DNA of 64,000 bases from Balamuthia mandrillaris (lineage: Eukaryota > Discosea > Longamoebia > Balamuthiidae), in NCBI GenBank assembly GCA_031835245.1, contig JAVKOQ010000003.1:533001-597000 (forward strand). The letters are read 5' to 3'. A model generated the notes under the pieces. That model ran no database searches. It had not been told where the DNA came from and worked only from the letters and a program-made list of their open reading frames with translations. Position numbers and translations under genes: made by a program. Positions 33,690 through 45,806 of this stretch are shown one piece after another (position 1 is the first letter of the stretch; the number at the start of each line of letters is the position of its first letter).

Positions 33690-35064
33690 CTTTCTCCTAT
33701 TTTTGTTGTCTTAATCATGTTTCATTTGATAGAACATGAAGATACATTGTTTCGGTCAGAGTCGTTGGCAACGAAGATAATGGCGGAGTTTATCGCCTTT
33801 AAAGGTCGTTCCTATTTGAAACGAACTTTAGAAGATCTTGTGAAGCGTATTTGCAAGTCTGCTGAAGTAATAGAGGTCCGTATTTTAGAAGTGAAAGCAT
33901 AGCTATTGCTTCATACTTATATTCTTCATCTTTTTTAAACCAGCTCAACCCGACCAAGTTGAAGACTCACGTTAGAAACACAGCGCAAGGGGAAGCTTAC
34001 CTCAAAAATAACATTTCTAAGCTGTCTTCTTCCTGCGAAGCCTTTCTCTCCGCCATCTCCAATTCTCTTTCCTTTTGTCCTATGTTAGTTTCCCGTTCTC
34101 TTTCTTGTTTCTTATTTCTTATTTCTCCTTCTTCGTTTCTTACCATTGAAACCGGCATTCCATTGTTGAATAACAGAGAAATACGGCAAGTTTGTTCGTT
34201 TCTGGCAGACACAGTACAACATCGGTATCCGAACAGCACGCTCACTTCAGTTGGCGGTTTTCTGTTTCTTCGGTTTTTCTGTCCCGCCATTCTTGCGCCT
34301 GAACATTATGAGCTAGTTAAAGGCACTTACTCCTCCTTTGTACTCTTATTTCTATTTTGTTTTTGCTTCAAGTGTTAACCGCTTTGTTTTGGGTATGTTT
34401 ACAGAGTCGCCGGACCCAAACGCGAGGCGGCATTTGACATTGGTGGCTAAAATATTACAGAGTTTGGCCAACGGACGGGCCTTTGGGGAGAAAGAGGAGT
34501 ACATGGTTCAGATGAATGACTTTATGGAAAGAAAGTTCGACGCTGTGAAACAACTGTTTCGGGACTTTACGGTTCGTTTTTATCTCTAGGCTTTCATTCT
34601 TGCTTCTTTCTTATTGGCCTCCTTGTTCTATGGTATATTGAAGGAATGGGAGCAAGTGGAACAACAACCGAGTAAAATGTTGCGCACCAGCTCTTCAGAG
34701 TCTTCAAGGACAGAACTTCCACCTTTAACGGTTGTTCATTTGGATACGATCGTGGAATATACCAGCCGTTATCTTGCCTGCATTCAATCCAATCTTCCAC
34801 CTGACCAACAGGTACTCCTCTTCTCGCTTCTCCCTTCTATGCTTTTCTCGTTCTCTCTCCTCTTCGCATATTTTTTAATGTTTTACTTTTCTTTTCTGCT
34901 TCTTTGTCTTCTCTATCTGCTCTTTTCATCTTCTTCAACTTGAATGAATGCAGCTTGAGTTCAAGCAAATAGCAGCAGAAGTAGACATGCGACTAGCGCC
35001 ATTGATAGAAGCCAAATCCAAACAAGCCTCCACAACAGCCAACACATCAACAACGCATTCTTAG
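31980..35064 (+). CDS. C2-domain Ras GTPase-activating protein
   Basis: About ten exons. The C2 domain comes first: KLAVTV spliced to VKARGLPADKDSR, then SYFCEVCFGEEKTRT, ELRFRLFN and a DGWHLL ending. A Lys/Glu-rich linker (~32930-33300) follows. The RasGAP domain starts at YLHLQLQYVSYDRLVRF. The arginine finger is in DTLFRSESLATKIM, and the conserved FLRxxxPA block is in GGFLFLRFFCPAILAPEHY. The next blocks are RRHLTLVAKILQSLANG and MNDFMERKFDAVKQLF. The finger and the FLR block are both intact, so it should stimulate GTP hydrolysis on Ras-type GTPases; the C2 domain suggests Ca/phospholipid recruitment, as in SynGAP/RASAL families. Five or more introns carry (CT)n tracts on the sense strand. 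It ends at TAG 35062-35064. Confidence 0.88.
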
Positions 35065-35324
35065 CCTAGGCTCTCTTTTGTTTTTGTTTTTGTTTTTGTT
35101 TTGTTTTCTTCTCTAAAAGTTGTGTACAGTACAGTATTCATTGAAAAAAGCAAAGATAGTGGCCTGTGCCATTTCTCTTTTTTTTTTTGCCTCTTTGTTC
35201 CCATTTCTTTTTGGTTGTTCCAAATGTTACTCTGCCGTTTATTTTTTATTTTATTTATTTTTTTACAGTTAAAAAAAAAATACAACAAAAGGGATATCCT
35301 TTTGTTTTTTCTTGGCATTCCTTT

Positions 35325-37481
35325 TCATTGCGAGGTCTCTTCTTCGCTTGAGCTACTGATGGAACCAGCCGGTTGGGAAGAAAGCGGGGTGACGTGTTTG
35401 CCTTCTATCTTTTTGGTGCCCGTGTTGTTGATGTTGGTGGGGAGGCTGTCTGACTTTCGCACAGAAAGCTTGTGGTTGACGAACAGATCTATCCAGAAAC
35501 GTTTCCAGAACTTCAAGTTGTCATGCGACAGAGTAAAGATAAGACTCACCCAAAACCCTTAAACAACAAAGAAAGAATATGAGAAAAATAGAAACGAAAA
35601 AGCAAAAAAAAAAAAAACAAAAAAAAACTTACCTCCAGAAACGTCAAAGAACAAAGCCAAATAAGTCAGAGGAAAGTTTGTGGTGGTTTCATAGTGGCAA
35701 CCAGCACCATCAGCTGCTGTTAATGAACAATTAATCCATTCTATCACAGTGTCTTTGACGTCGTCGAACTGAGAATGATTGTAAAAGCTGACCATGATCG
35801 GGAAGAGATAAAACGTGAGAACCGCCAACGTGACAGCGACTAAACGCCATTGTGCACGAAATGCAGTTTTGCCATTCGTCTTTTAACAGAAATGCATTCA
35901 TTAGAAAGAAATAAAAGAGGACGAAGAGGGTTAACTTACTTTAAACACTTTGAATAGAACAACGATTAAGATAAACGTTCCAACCATGAAAATGATACTC
36001 AATGGTATTGTATACAATCCAACCTCCCACCATGAATCCGATTCAACATTGATGTCCGCCTTACCGTTATAACAAAAACTCATTATAACCTTCGTTTGAT
36101 GCATGAAAATGAAAAGCAAGAAAGAGACTGACCTTCCAAGTACAAAAGAGTTCGCCATAGTTACCTCCGAGTTTGTCCACAGAGAGACCGATGATGACGA
36201 CCAAAGTGGGCAAACCCCAGCCAAATCCATGATGGAAGGCCAAACGCCACCACGGTATCACCAACTCTTGTGTCGTAACTATGATCAACATATTGATGCA
36301 GAGGTTCAACCACCACACCGCTGTTGCCCAGGTTGACCACACGAAGAATACAGCTGTTCACATCATTAAGAGACAATAATACATTAGAATCAGAAGAACG
36401 GAAGAACGGAAGAATAAAGACTACCAAAAGCTTCACAAGCAGGAGCCCCAAAGTCGAAACCAGCACCATCGGTTACACAATAGAAATCCTCCCATCCATA
36501 CAACGTCCCCCAACAAAGCGTAAATGCTGTCAACGTAAAACAAATTCCCAACCACGGAGTCTGAATGTTGAAGGACAACAGACGAATAAGGAGAAGAAGA
36601 AGAAGAAGAAGAAGAAAAAGAAAAAGAACAAGAACAAGAAAAAGAAAAAGAAAAAGAAAAAGAAAAAGAAAAAGAAAAAGAAGACGAAGAAGCAGAACAA
36701 GAAGCAGAACAAGAACAAGAAGAAGCCAAGAACAAGAGCGAAAACCGAGAAAAGCAAGACAAACCAGGTTGTTCCGAAAGTCACGGCGAGCAGGATTCAA
36801 AAACTGAGTCAGCAACAAAAACATGGTGGAAGCCAACGAGAACCAACAAAATACCGAGGCGGTCCCTATGAAAGCATCCCATTCCTTATCGGTATAAGAC
36901 ACATCCAAGCAAGGAAGATCGCAGTAGCCCTCAAACGTGACCAGTCCCTCTGGGCAAGCCACCAAAGGGAAAGAGCCGGTGTAAGGCAGAGCTGCGGTGC
37001 AAGGCTGGTCCATGGTGAACCATTCAGGCGGGCACTCGAACTCTGCGTCGTCGAAATCGGAGGTACAAGTGGAGGTTATGTCATCGCAGACGTAGGCGCA
37101 GATTTTCAGAGGGCCGGTCTGTGTTTCGTTGCATTGATAGTAACGGCTGCAAAGAGAACGAGCAACAACTGCTTGACATGGTGGCTTTGCGGAGGAAGAG
37201 AATTGAAACGCTATTCTGTAATGCATAATGCTGTTACCACAGAAGAAGAAAAAGCAGGAACAAAAAAGAGAAGAAGAGGCGTACTGCAGTTGTTCGTTTT
37301 GTAGGGCCAGTTGTCCTTCGGCTTCTTCCCAAACGGAGTAATTGACGTAGGGTTTGCAAAGGTCGATCACCACGGAGGGGTCGTGACAGGCCTGCGCATC
37401 CACGGGATGAACAACAAACCAGGCAGCGACGAGCAACCAAGGAAGGACCCCTGTGGCCCACCACGCGTTTGTCCCTGTCAT
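35325..37481 (-). CDS. Frizzled/Smoothened-like seven-transmembrane receptor
   Basis: About seven exons. The signal peptide is in TGVLPWLLVAAWFVVHPVDA. A Cys-rich extracellular region follows (ACHDPSVVIDLCKPYVNYSVW, RYYQCNETQTGPLKICAYVC, FECPPEWFTMDQPC, GYCDLPCLDVSYTDKEW), comparable to a Frizzled CRD. Seven hydrophobic segments come next: ASVFCWFSLASTMFLLLTQF, PWLGICFTLTAFTLCWGTLY, WATAVWWLNLCINMLIIV, WGLPTLVVIIGLSVD, LYTIPLSIIFMVGTFILIVV, WRLVAVTLAVLTFYLFPI, and a last helix near FWVSLIFTLS. The tail is Ser/Glu-rich. Dictyostelium fsl proteins have the same layout. I see no clear KTxxxW Dishevelled-binding motif, so Wnt-type signalling is not implied. An A/G-rich microsatellite (36595-36730) fills one intron. 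Start at the ATG 37481. Confidence 0.8.
36595..36730 (-). repeat. (AAGAAA)n microsatellite in a Frizzled-like intron
   Basis: AAG and AAAG hexamer-like units over ~135 bases, pyrimidine-rich on the sense (minus) strand. Confidence 0.9.
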
Positions 37482-38005
37482 CTTTGTTCGGTTGTCCACA
37501 GTAGCTCCAAAATATCAAAAGGAAAAAGATTAGACGAAGAAAAAAACAAACCCAAGTAATCTTGTGATTGTTGTACAAAATTCCCCGAAGCATCCTGATT
37601 GGTTACCCGATAGTATTTAATTGCCCTTGATCACTCCGTAATTTACCCTATTGGCCAAAAAACAGGCTAAAAGCCCCATTTTAAAAAAATTGCCCCGCCC
37701 CGTTCGTCCAAGAGCACTACATTGGGGGTCCGGAGAAGGAGAGCGAAGAAAGGAGAGAACGGAGAACCACCCGGAACGAAGTACCCTTGTTGCCCGGAAG
37801 AATGGTATGAGTCGCCGATCAAACCTTGTTATAGAACAACACCCGTTTGCACGGTGGTTGTCCTTCGTTTTCATTGGTGCTTTCTTCTTCTTTTGCTGTT
37901 CGTTTCCTCGCGAATGGGGGAATTTGTTCGTACTGTTGGCAAGCAACAGCGTGAAATGATGGTAGAGAACAGAAGAAGAAATAAGAAAGCATACAACAAG
38001 GCAAT
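37482..38005 (-). promoter_or_regulatory. Upstream region of the Frizzled-like gene
   Basis: About 520 bases to the end of the acyl-CoA dehydrogenase gene. GATTGG at 37597-37602 (CCAATC on sense) is ~118 bases upstream of the start. No convincing coding sequence is seen on either strand. Confidence 0.4.
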
Positions 38006-40018
38006 TTAATAGCTGGCACGCATTTTTCCGGTGATGGGGCAAACGTTGCCCATGCCTCGCGCGTGGTTGCTGTAGCGATCCACGTCGAGGGCCAATGCAC
38101 GAACGACAGCCCGTTCTTTGGGAGTCTCGTGGGAGGAAAGGTTTTTGTGGAGATAACGCTTGCACCACACTTTGACGGCCAACACATCTGCGGAATGTCC
38201 TTCGTCGTCTGTCCCTGCATCGACAGATAGGAGAGAAAAACCTTAGACACATAAAAGCAGAGAAAGTGCAACGAAAAGCAGGAAAGAGAAGAGAAGAGAA
38301 GAGAATGAAGATGGAACGAAAGCAGGAAAAAGAGTATCCCGAACCTCCATTGCCAGGCCATACAGCTTGGGCAATCAGCAAAGCAGCACAAAAGGTGCTC
38401 GACATGGCATAAGCCAAGTCCCTGGCATTGGACTCCGCAAAGGCGATGTCCCCCTCCTCATCCAACTTGTTCATCATCACATCCACAAACTTGAATATCT
38501 CATCTATGTTTTCCTCCACTTGTGTTGCGAACGGGCGAACTACTGGAAGAAGACGGGTGGACTGAAGACACTGCTGAATGACGTTCTTGAACTCATTCAA
38601 AGCACGAGGATACCTTTGCAACACCCGCAGAAGATCCAGCGAGAGCACGTTGGTTGTGCCCTCCCAAATGGTGTTGACTTGTTGATCCCTCAATCCGGCA
38701 GGGAGGTCGGTGGCGTCCTCCATATATCCTGCTCCTCCCAAGCACTCGAGGCACTCGCTGGCCACTTTCACTCCGTTCTTGGCCGTAAAGAGCTTCAACA
38801 GGGGAGTGAGCAAGCGAAGTACATCCTTATCCTCAGGCGAAGCTGTTCCCGCCTCCACGCGTCCTTGCAACATGGCCACATGGAATAAGAATTGCATGTT
38901 GCCGCGATAGAGCACGTCCAATTCAGCTAGTGTCTTGAGATGAAGAGGATGCTCTGCCAGCGGCTTGCCAAAGCTTCGTCGCCGATGAGCATAGTCCCTG
39001 GCTACAGCGATGCCCTTACGCATGGCAGAGGTAGAGCCTACAGCTGCCCATATCCTAGTCACGTTGAAGAGATCAGCAATAGTAGGGACACCACGACCCG
39101 GTCGTCCAATAAGATGAGCAGGAGTGCCGCACAACTCCAGCTCCGCGGTGGGCAAAGTCTTTGTGCCCAACTTCTCTTTCAGCCTATGAATCTTGATACG
39201 ATCTAATTTACCATCGTCCTTCCTCAGTTTGATGTAAAAGAGGGACAAGCCTTTGCTTCCAGGGACCGCCTTGTTGTTGTTGGTAGAGTCTTGGATGCGG
39301 GCAAGACCAAAGGCCACTTCGGAGAGCGTGGCGGAGGTGAAGTACTTGTATCCGTGTAGAAGATACATATCGGAGGGCGCATCGGGCGGAAGACCGACTT
39401 TAGTGGCAACCGTTTCGGTGTTACCCACGTCGGAGCCGCCCGTTCGTTCAGTCATCCATTGGCCGGACGTCCAGAAGACATTCTTGTCTCGGGAGGTAAG
39501 GTGCTCAAATACTTCTTGCAGAATTCCTGCTTTCTGTCCCGCACTATCATACCAGAGGGAGGAGAGAGAGAGAGAGAGAGATATCAACAAAACGATTAAG
39601 AAAGAATCACAATACAAAAATATCAAACCTAGGGTTCATAGCGGCACCAAAAAGCTCGCAAAGACGAGCAGCTCCATCAGTCATGGCGAGAGGGCAGGAA
39701 TATAAAGCCGAGTAAGGAGCAAACATATGAACCTTCGCTATCTGATGGACACGACTGTTTGAAAAAGTTAAAAAGATGAGGTTTAAAAAAAACAGGCACG
39801 AAGTGCAACAAAAAAAAGTTTTTAGGGGGAAACAAACCTCCACTCTCCATGACGACGCTCATAAGGGATGGCAATGAGGCCTTCCTCAGCAGAGACGTCG
39901 TTCAGGCGGAACCAACCCTCTCCAATTTGGATCTCATCCAAGCGCCTTTTAGTGCGTGTGTTTGGCGAGAGAGAAGTGCTTTCGGTTAGACCAACAGAAC
40001 GAGAGGAAAAGGAAGCAG

Positions 40019-40056
<38 letters not shown>

Positions 40057-40404
40057 AAGAGACCTTCCCCAACCGTCATAATTGACCAATTTTGGTGGAT
40101 ATCTGGTCACATTTTTGGCTGCGTGCAGTGAAGCATGGCCGCGTCAGCTTTGAACAGAAAACGACACCACAAAACCAACCACACACAAAAAAACGGAGGG
40201 AGGGAGGGGGGGGATAGGCAGATGCGTTTTACCATGGGCGGCGCACTCGTGGACCACTCTATCGCCAAAGCTTTGCAAATCGGGCTCTATCTTGTCGAGC
40301 ACCTCGGCAGGCACGATGCGTTGCAATATCTCGCGCAGCACATTGTCCTCCAGGTACTGGTTGCCCAAACGGGGTGGGTCTTGCAAGAAGCCCGGCACTT
40401 CCAT
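38006..40404 (-). CDS. AidB/ACAD11-like acyl-CoA dehydrogenase
   Basis: About six exons, MEVPGFLQDPPRLGNQYLED to RASY. The N-terminal block matches AidB-type enzymes. The FAD/substrate loop is VFWTSGQWMTERTGGSDVGNTE, followed by YLLHGYKYFTSATLSEVAF and LSLFYIKLRKDDG. The central helical domain has LFNVTRIWAAVGSTSAMRKG and RRSFGKPLAEHPLHLKTLA. The C-terminal FAD-contact region is ECLGGAGYMEDATDLPAGLR then QVNTIWEGTTNVLSLDLLR. The MTE(R/K)xGGSDV and WEGTTNV motifs are those of E. coli AidB and nematode ACDH-11. The family oxidises acyl-CoAs with FAD; AidB also binds DNA and takes part in the alkylation response. No clear peroxisomal or mitochondrial signal is seen. Introns carry GA tracts (CT on sense). 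Confidence 0.88.
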
Positions 40405-40576
40405 TTGGCTGCCTGCTTCGCTTTGCTTCGCTTTTCTTTTCTTGGATAAAATTCGCCGCGGAGGAATCCGAAGAATTAATTTGTCGACTATGATCTGGGT
40501 TGAGATGCGATCAATTTCAAAGCGCCAATCCACAATCAATTCAATGTACGCATTTATTTTCTTTTTTGTTTGTGCT

Positions 40577-42247
40577 TTACAAATCCTCATCGTAAATATC
40601 ATCACCATCATCATTGTCTTCATCCTCTTCGACTTCAACCGCAGCACCTGGACATCCGTTTTCCTCCAAGTACTCTAACATTTCGCTGGATTGTGCCTCA
40701 TTGTAAGCTCGCCGATTCCAGGGGCATCCGTTCTCATGCAACCATTCCATCACCTCCACTGAATCTCCTCTTGCTGCATAAACGCAAGTTTTCTCGTTGC
40801 AGGGGCATCCCTCCGTTTTGGCCCATTTCACCACGTCTAGGTGGCCGTTGGATGCGGCTGCATACAGTGTACATTCATCCCAAGGGCACCCGTGCTCGTG
40901 AGCCCACTGAAGCACTTGAAGGTTTCCATATTTTGCTGCTTCTACACAGGTGCGACTATCCCAAGGGCATCCCTGCTCTCGAGCCCATTGAAGCATTTCC
41001 AAATTGTTGTTTGCTGCTGCCACTTCGCACACCATCTTGTTGCAGGGACAGCCGTTCTCATGAGCCCACTTGAGCAGCTCAAAGTGACCATGGCGGGCCG
41101 CTATAACAGACGTATTCTCATCCCACGGACAGCCGTTCTTGTGAGCCCACTTGAGCACATGCAGAAGATTGTGCTTTGCCGCCTCCTCGCAGACCTGCTT
41201 GTTCCAAGGACAGCCATTCTCCCGAACCCATTGCAGAGCTTCTAAGTTACCGAGAGAAGCCAGAGAGATGCACGTGCTTTCGTCCCAGGGGCATCCTGTC
41301 TTTTCACGAAGCCATTGAAGCAACTGCAGCTGTCCTTCAGCAGCAGCAGCGGCGCACACCCGTTCATTAAAGAAGCTCTTCTCTCTGTCATTGCGGGCAG
41401 CCCACTCCAAAAACTCACGGTCTTCACGCAGAATTGCCTGCTTGCACATTGCTAAACCATCCGCAGGATATCCGTTCATGAATGCCCACTTGTGCATTTC
41501 CCACACTTCTCTGTTCTTCTCATACTTGTTGTTCGGCCTCGCTATGGGCATCCAGAGGCCACGGTGCCATGAAAGGCCATTCTCACGAGCCCATTTCAGA
41601 ACGTGCACGTTTGGTGCATGTGCACACACACCCCAGTCCAAAGGAATGCCCTGTTCATGAGCCCACTTTAAGACGTGCAGGTGTCCATGCTGGGAGGCGG
41701 TCCATCCGATGGCCTGGCTCATGCTTTCATCCCAGCACGAGGGGCTAACCATGCTGCGCAGCTTTTGCAAAAGGGCGAGGTCCCCTCTCCTTGCCGCGGC
41801 CATGAGAAGTTTGCGGGTCTGACCTTGCACGCCCATTGGACTTCCGTTCTTCAGCGCCCATAGAAACATCTCGGTGGAGTCATGCATCAGGCTGACATTC
41901 AACTTTCTTCGCTTCTCTGCTGAAACGCGATTGAAGAGGTGTTTGTTTACTCTGGCCAAAACCGGGAGATACTTGGGAGGCATGTACTCCAACATCAGGT
42001 CTAACAGTTCCAACGAGCAATCCTCAAAAGAGTTCTGACGTTCGCTAGCGGAGAGTTTGTGTGGGAGCTCCTTCTGTTGAGTGGCATCGGTATGTATCTC
42101 CTCTTCCTTCTTCGTAACCGTTGTAGTAATCGTGCTGGTCCTACGTTTCTTCATTGGCGCCCTTGTCTTATCCTCTTCATTTTGTTCGTTGAGCGGCGCC
42201 TCCTGCTCTTCGTTGCTGTCGTTCTCGCCACGACCCTTGCATTCCAT
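40577..42247 (-). CDS. Ankyrin-type repeat protein with an F-box-like N-terminus
   Basis: Single exon, about 556 residues from ATG 42247 (MECKGRGENDSNEEQ). An acidic/basic low-complexity start is followed by an F-box-like helix set (LELLDLMLEYMPPKYLPVLARVNKHLFNRVSAEKRR). Then come ~13 repeats of 25-27 residues of the form (A)A-x-x-GHxxLLxWAxxxGCPWDxxT; many carry WAHENGCPWD or WARENGCPW. This WA...GCPW variant of the ankyrin repeat is common in amoebae and in their giant viruses. F-box plus ankyrin proteins usually recruit targets to SCF ubiquitin ligases. Partner is unknown. It has a close structural relative at 50.8-52.2 kb. Confidence 0.8.
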   Translation of the reverse strand: MECKGRGENDSNEEQEAPLNEQNEEDKTRAPMKKRRTSTITTTVTKKEEEIHTDATQQKELPHKLSASERQNSFEDCSLELLDLMLEYMPPKYLPVLARVNKHLFNRVSAEKRRKLNVSLMHDSTEMFLWALKNGSPMGVQGQTRKLLMAAARRGDLALLQKLRSMVSPSCWDESMSQAIGWTASQHGHLHVLKWAHEQGIPLDWGVCAHAPNVHVLKWARENGLSWHRGLWMPIARPNNKYEKNREVWEMHKWAFMNGYPADGLAMCKQAILREDREFLEWAARNDREKSFFNERVCAAAAAEGQLQLLQWLREKTGCPWDESTCISLASLGNLEALQWVRENGCPWNKQVCEEAAKHNLLHVLKWAHKNGCPWDENTSVIAARHGHFELLKWAHENGCPCNKMVCEVAAANNNLEMLQWAREQGCPWDSRTCVEAAKYGNLQVLQWAHEHGCPWDECTLYAAASNGHLDVVKWAKTEGCPCNEKTCVYAARGDSVEVMEWLHENGCPWNRRAYNEAQSSEMLEYLEENGCPGAAVEVEEDEDNDDGDDIYDEDL

Positions 42248-42612
42248 CTCTGCTGCGTGCGTCAAGGAAAGAAAAGCGCTTCTTGAGCCAGAGGGGAACG
42301 ACGTGCTCAAACGGAGGCAACGTAGCAGAAGAAGAAAAAGAAGCGGCAGAAAAAAAAAAGAAGAAGAAGACAGAGGTCTGGGAGGCGTGCCAACCCCGTA
42401 ACGATCTGTCTTTCGCGTCGTCCCTGTTTTCTTTTGGGCTTCTCTTCGGTCTACACTAATTAAAAACATGCAGTCAGCAGATCATCCTACGAGCATAATA
42501 GGCTGTTTGGCGCCCAAAACCGTATTTTCCGTAATCCCACACAAACAAAAGGGGGAAGCGAACTTTGCCTCTAACGGTAACAAAAAAAAAAATAAGGGGA
42601 GAAGCAATAGGA
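42248..42612. promoter_or_regulatory. Divergent promoter region, ankyrin gene and PP2C gene
   Basis: About 365 bases separate the two start codons. It contains an A-rich run at 42345-42372 but no clear motif. Reading frames here look like non-coding read-through. Confidence 0.4.
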
Positions 42613-45600
42613 ATGAAAGAGCGCAGAAGAAAGCGGAAGCGTTCCTCTGGTACTTCGCGGCAGCCCAAAACGCGTAGCGACGATGGTGCCAGCTCGTCTT
42701 CGTCGGCAACTTCCTGTGTAGAACTCGGCGGTAGGTTGATGTTCGTTGCGTAAACTCGGCACGGTCAAAGAGAGAGAGAGAGAGAGAGAGTTTTTGAGGG
42801 AGGAGAGAGTGATTTGTTTTACGAACCTTTCTTTTTTTTGTTTTGTTTTGTTTTTAACCACGCACGCTGAACTAGCAGAGAAGGAAACGGCCGAGCGTCT
42901 TGCAACAACACCGGAAACGAGTTTGTTGCAGTCACCCAACAAAAAGCAAAAACGAGAGCTTTCTGGTCAGGAAGAGCTTATGAAGCTTCGTGTATGGGAT
43001 CTGAAAGCGCAGCTACGAGCGTTGAAGCAAAGTACGACCGGTAAGAAGGAGCAGCTTGTGCAACGCCTTCTCGCTTGTCAGCAAGCTGACAAATTGGAGA
43101 ATGAGGAAGAAGAAAGCGAAAAGCAAGAACAAACAAAAGAAAAGGAAGAGATGGTGAAAGCCAACGAGGAAGAGAGCGATGAAACAAAGGCAGCACAAAA
43201 GAAAGTCAAAGAAGGCAATGGGAGGATGGATGAGGACAAGAAAGACGAAGAGCGGATGGAGGAGGAAGAAGAAAATAACCAAGAAGAAAGGAGAAAAGAA
43301 CAAACATATGAGGAAACGCGAGAGAAAGAAGCGACAGAGGACGTAGCCAAGAAACTTGGAAATACTGAAGAGCAGCAGCAAGAACACACGAACGATACAC
43401 AACATCACCTTGAAGAAAAAGAAGAACGCGAAACAAAAGATGAACCAACGACATCCAAGAAAGAAGCAAACTCACACGACCCAAACGGAAAGGATAACAC
43501 ACAAGCGCTGCAGCATACACCAACGCGGAAGAAGGGTGCACAAGGCCGTTTGAAGAAGAGAGTCAGTGAACCTGTTTTGATCGAAGATGGAGAAGAGCCA
43601 CTGGAAGGCAGTTGGCTCAGTTGCGACAAATGTGACAAATGGATCTACGCTCCTGATGACAACATCAAGGATATTTGGATATACGATGACAACAATCCCA
43701 ACCACGAGGAATACTATTGCGCTTCTTGTCGTCGGGAAGGAGAGAGAGCACAGAATGAGCAGAAGGTAGAGGAGGCATCAACAGAGAATACGGTGAACAA
43801 AGAAGTGACAGAGCGACATGGAGAGGCTTCCACTCGAAAAGATCAATTGGAAGTACCACCTATTTGTCTCTCGTTGTCCCCGAATGTCTCACCCAAAGAT
43901 GACACTCCTTCTGTGTTCTCTTCTCTCAACGTACGAAAGAAACGCCGAAGAAGACGAAGCAGCTACAGCACACCAAGAAAGAAATCCTCCAAAACAAAAC
44001 GCTGCTCACTCAGTCCCTCCAAAGAAAAAGAAAGAGAAATAGAAACAAAGGGAATGAAAGAACAAGAAGCAACAAAAGGAGAAGAGGAAGAAAGAAAAGA
44101 ATCGCATGAGAATGACGTAGCCGAAAAAGCAGAAGACATGGAAAACGGAGCAGATGAAGAAAACGAAGAAGCAACCATCCAAGTGTTGCCCGTAAGTGCT
44201 GAAGAGCTCAACAAAGAGCTAAGCTTTGTCTTCATGCCCACAAAACCTTCTGCCGAGGAGCTGCGAGGTCAACAATTTCGGTTTAGAGTCGGCCACGCTA
44301 CCTGCAAAGGAGGCAGAAATGAAAACCAGGACGCTTATATCGTACCCAACAAAGCCAGCGTAAAGCGTGGAGACATGCCTGTGTTTGCCGTGCTAGATGG
44401 GCATGGCATTCGTGGCAAGCCTGCCGCCATGGAAAGCGCCAGCATTATTGCTTCCACTATTGTCAGTCATTATAGAGAGAAGAAGAGGATGAGCAAGCCG
44501 AAGAAGGAACAGCAAAACAGAAAAGTAGAACGTGCTGCGGCCCAACCAAGCGAAACTTCTGGTCTGGATGATCATTTATCTTCTCTTGCAAATGCGGGGC
44601 AGAGAATAACTCGCAACAAAGCAAAAGCTGCTGGGTGTTCTACTTCGGCAAAGAACACAACCAATGGACAAACCTCAAACGAACCAACTTCATCTTCTTC
44701 ATCATCCTCTTCTATTTCTTCTACTACTTCTAATGATCCAGAAGAAGAGCTTCGCAAATGCATTCAAGAAAGTCTCGGCGCAGCTAATCAACGGCTGTTA
44801 CAACGAATGGAAAGAAGCGGCGAAGAATACGGCACAACTTGCGTGTTGGCTGTAGTCATGAGTTCTCGTCTCGTTCTGGCAAACGTAGGTGATTCCAGAG
44901 GCATTCTCTTTCGGACTCGTAAAGTAGGAAGATCGATGTCTCAACAACTTGTTCTCGCTTCTACCGACCATCGTCCTGCTGATGCTAATGAACGGTACTG
45001 CCATTGTTTTTTATTCTTTTTTTCTTTACTTGTTTGTTTACTTTTCGTCTCATGTTCTTTGTGCTTTCTATTTCTGTTTTTGTGACTTCTAATTTTTTGA
45101 TTAAAAAAATTAACTTCGCGTCTTGATTTAAACAAAGACAACGGATAGAAGGCTGTGGAGGTCGAGTAAAACCAAGTCGCGTAGTTGGCTATCGAGTGTA
45201 TCCAAAGGAAGGAGACTTTACTGTCGAAGAGGCCTCGCAGAAGCAGCTGGGTCTCGCCATGTCTCGCTCCCTTGGTCACCTCATTCTCAGCCGCTATGGC
45301 GTCTCACCCGAGCCTGAGTTCTTCACCGCTGATTTGGAAGACGGAGACAAACTTGTGCTTGCATGCGATGGGGTATCTATCACGCCTGCTTTCTTCTTCT
45401 CCTCCTCTTCCTTGTCTTCTGTATTGTAACAAGCAGTTTGTTGATGCATTCAACTGAAGATATGGGATGTATTGAGCACGGAGGACGTAATGCATTTGGT
45501 GAATTTGTATGCAGGCCAAGATCCGCAGCAGGCATGCCGGGCGCTGGTCACAGAGGCAGAGAGACGGTGGAAGAAAAAGGGATCGAGAGCAGACAACATG

Positions 45601-45636
45601 ACCGCCGTCGTTGTCTTTTTTAATCGATGTGTTTAA
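42613..45636 (+). CDS. PP2C phosphatase with SAP domain and CW-like zinc finger
   Basis: Four exons, roughly 850-900 residues. A basic N-terminal exon (MKERRRKRKRSS) resembles a nuclear signal. A SAP DNA-binding motif follows (MKLRVWDLKAQLRALKQS, then EQLVQRLLA), a very acidic Glu/Lys coil, and a CW-like zinc finger (SWLSCDKCDKWIYAPDDN ... EEYYCASC). A second low-complexity stretch leads to a PP2C domain with all metal and catalytic blocks: ENQDAYIVP, FAVLDGHGIRG, GTTCVLAVV, LANVGDSRGILF, ASTDHRPAD, LGLAMSRSLGH, LACDGIWDVLS (across a splice) and ADNMTAVVVFF. The enzyme should be an active Mn/Mg-dependent Ser/Thr phosphatase. SAP and CW suggest chromatin, because CW modules read methylated H3K4. 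The first intron carries a GA tract. Confidence 0.85.
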
Positions 45637-45806
45637 GGTTTTGCTATGTTTTGGTATGTTCTCTTTTTTCTTTTTTCTGCCCTTTTCCCTTTATCTTTTC
45701 TACTATAACATTATTATTTATACTTTTTCTCAAACCAAAACAATTGCAGATAAGAGAAAATTAAAAATTGCTGTACAAAAAAGCTTTGTTCTCTCTACAC
45801 TCAAAC

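Noticed and set aside
36324-37304. Long plus-strand open frame rich in Lys runs opposite the Frizzled-like gene
   Set aside because: It is the shadow of intron microsatellites and exons of the minus-strand gene; there are no family motifs.
37651-37959. Plus-strand 102-residue frame in the Frizzled-like upstream region
   Set aside because: No start context, no motif, composition as in neighbouring non-coding DNA.
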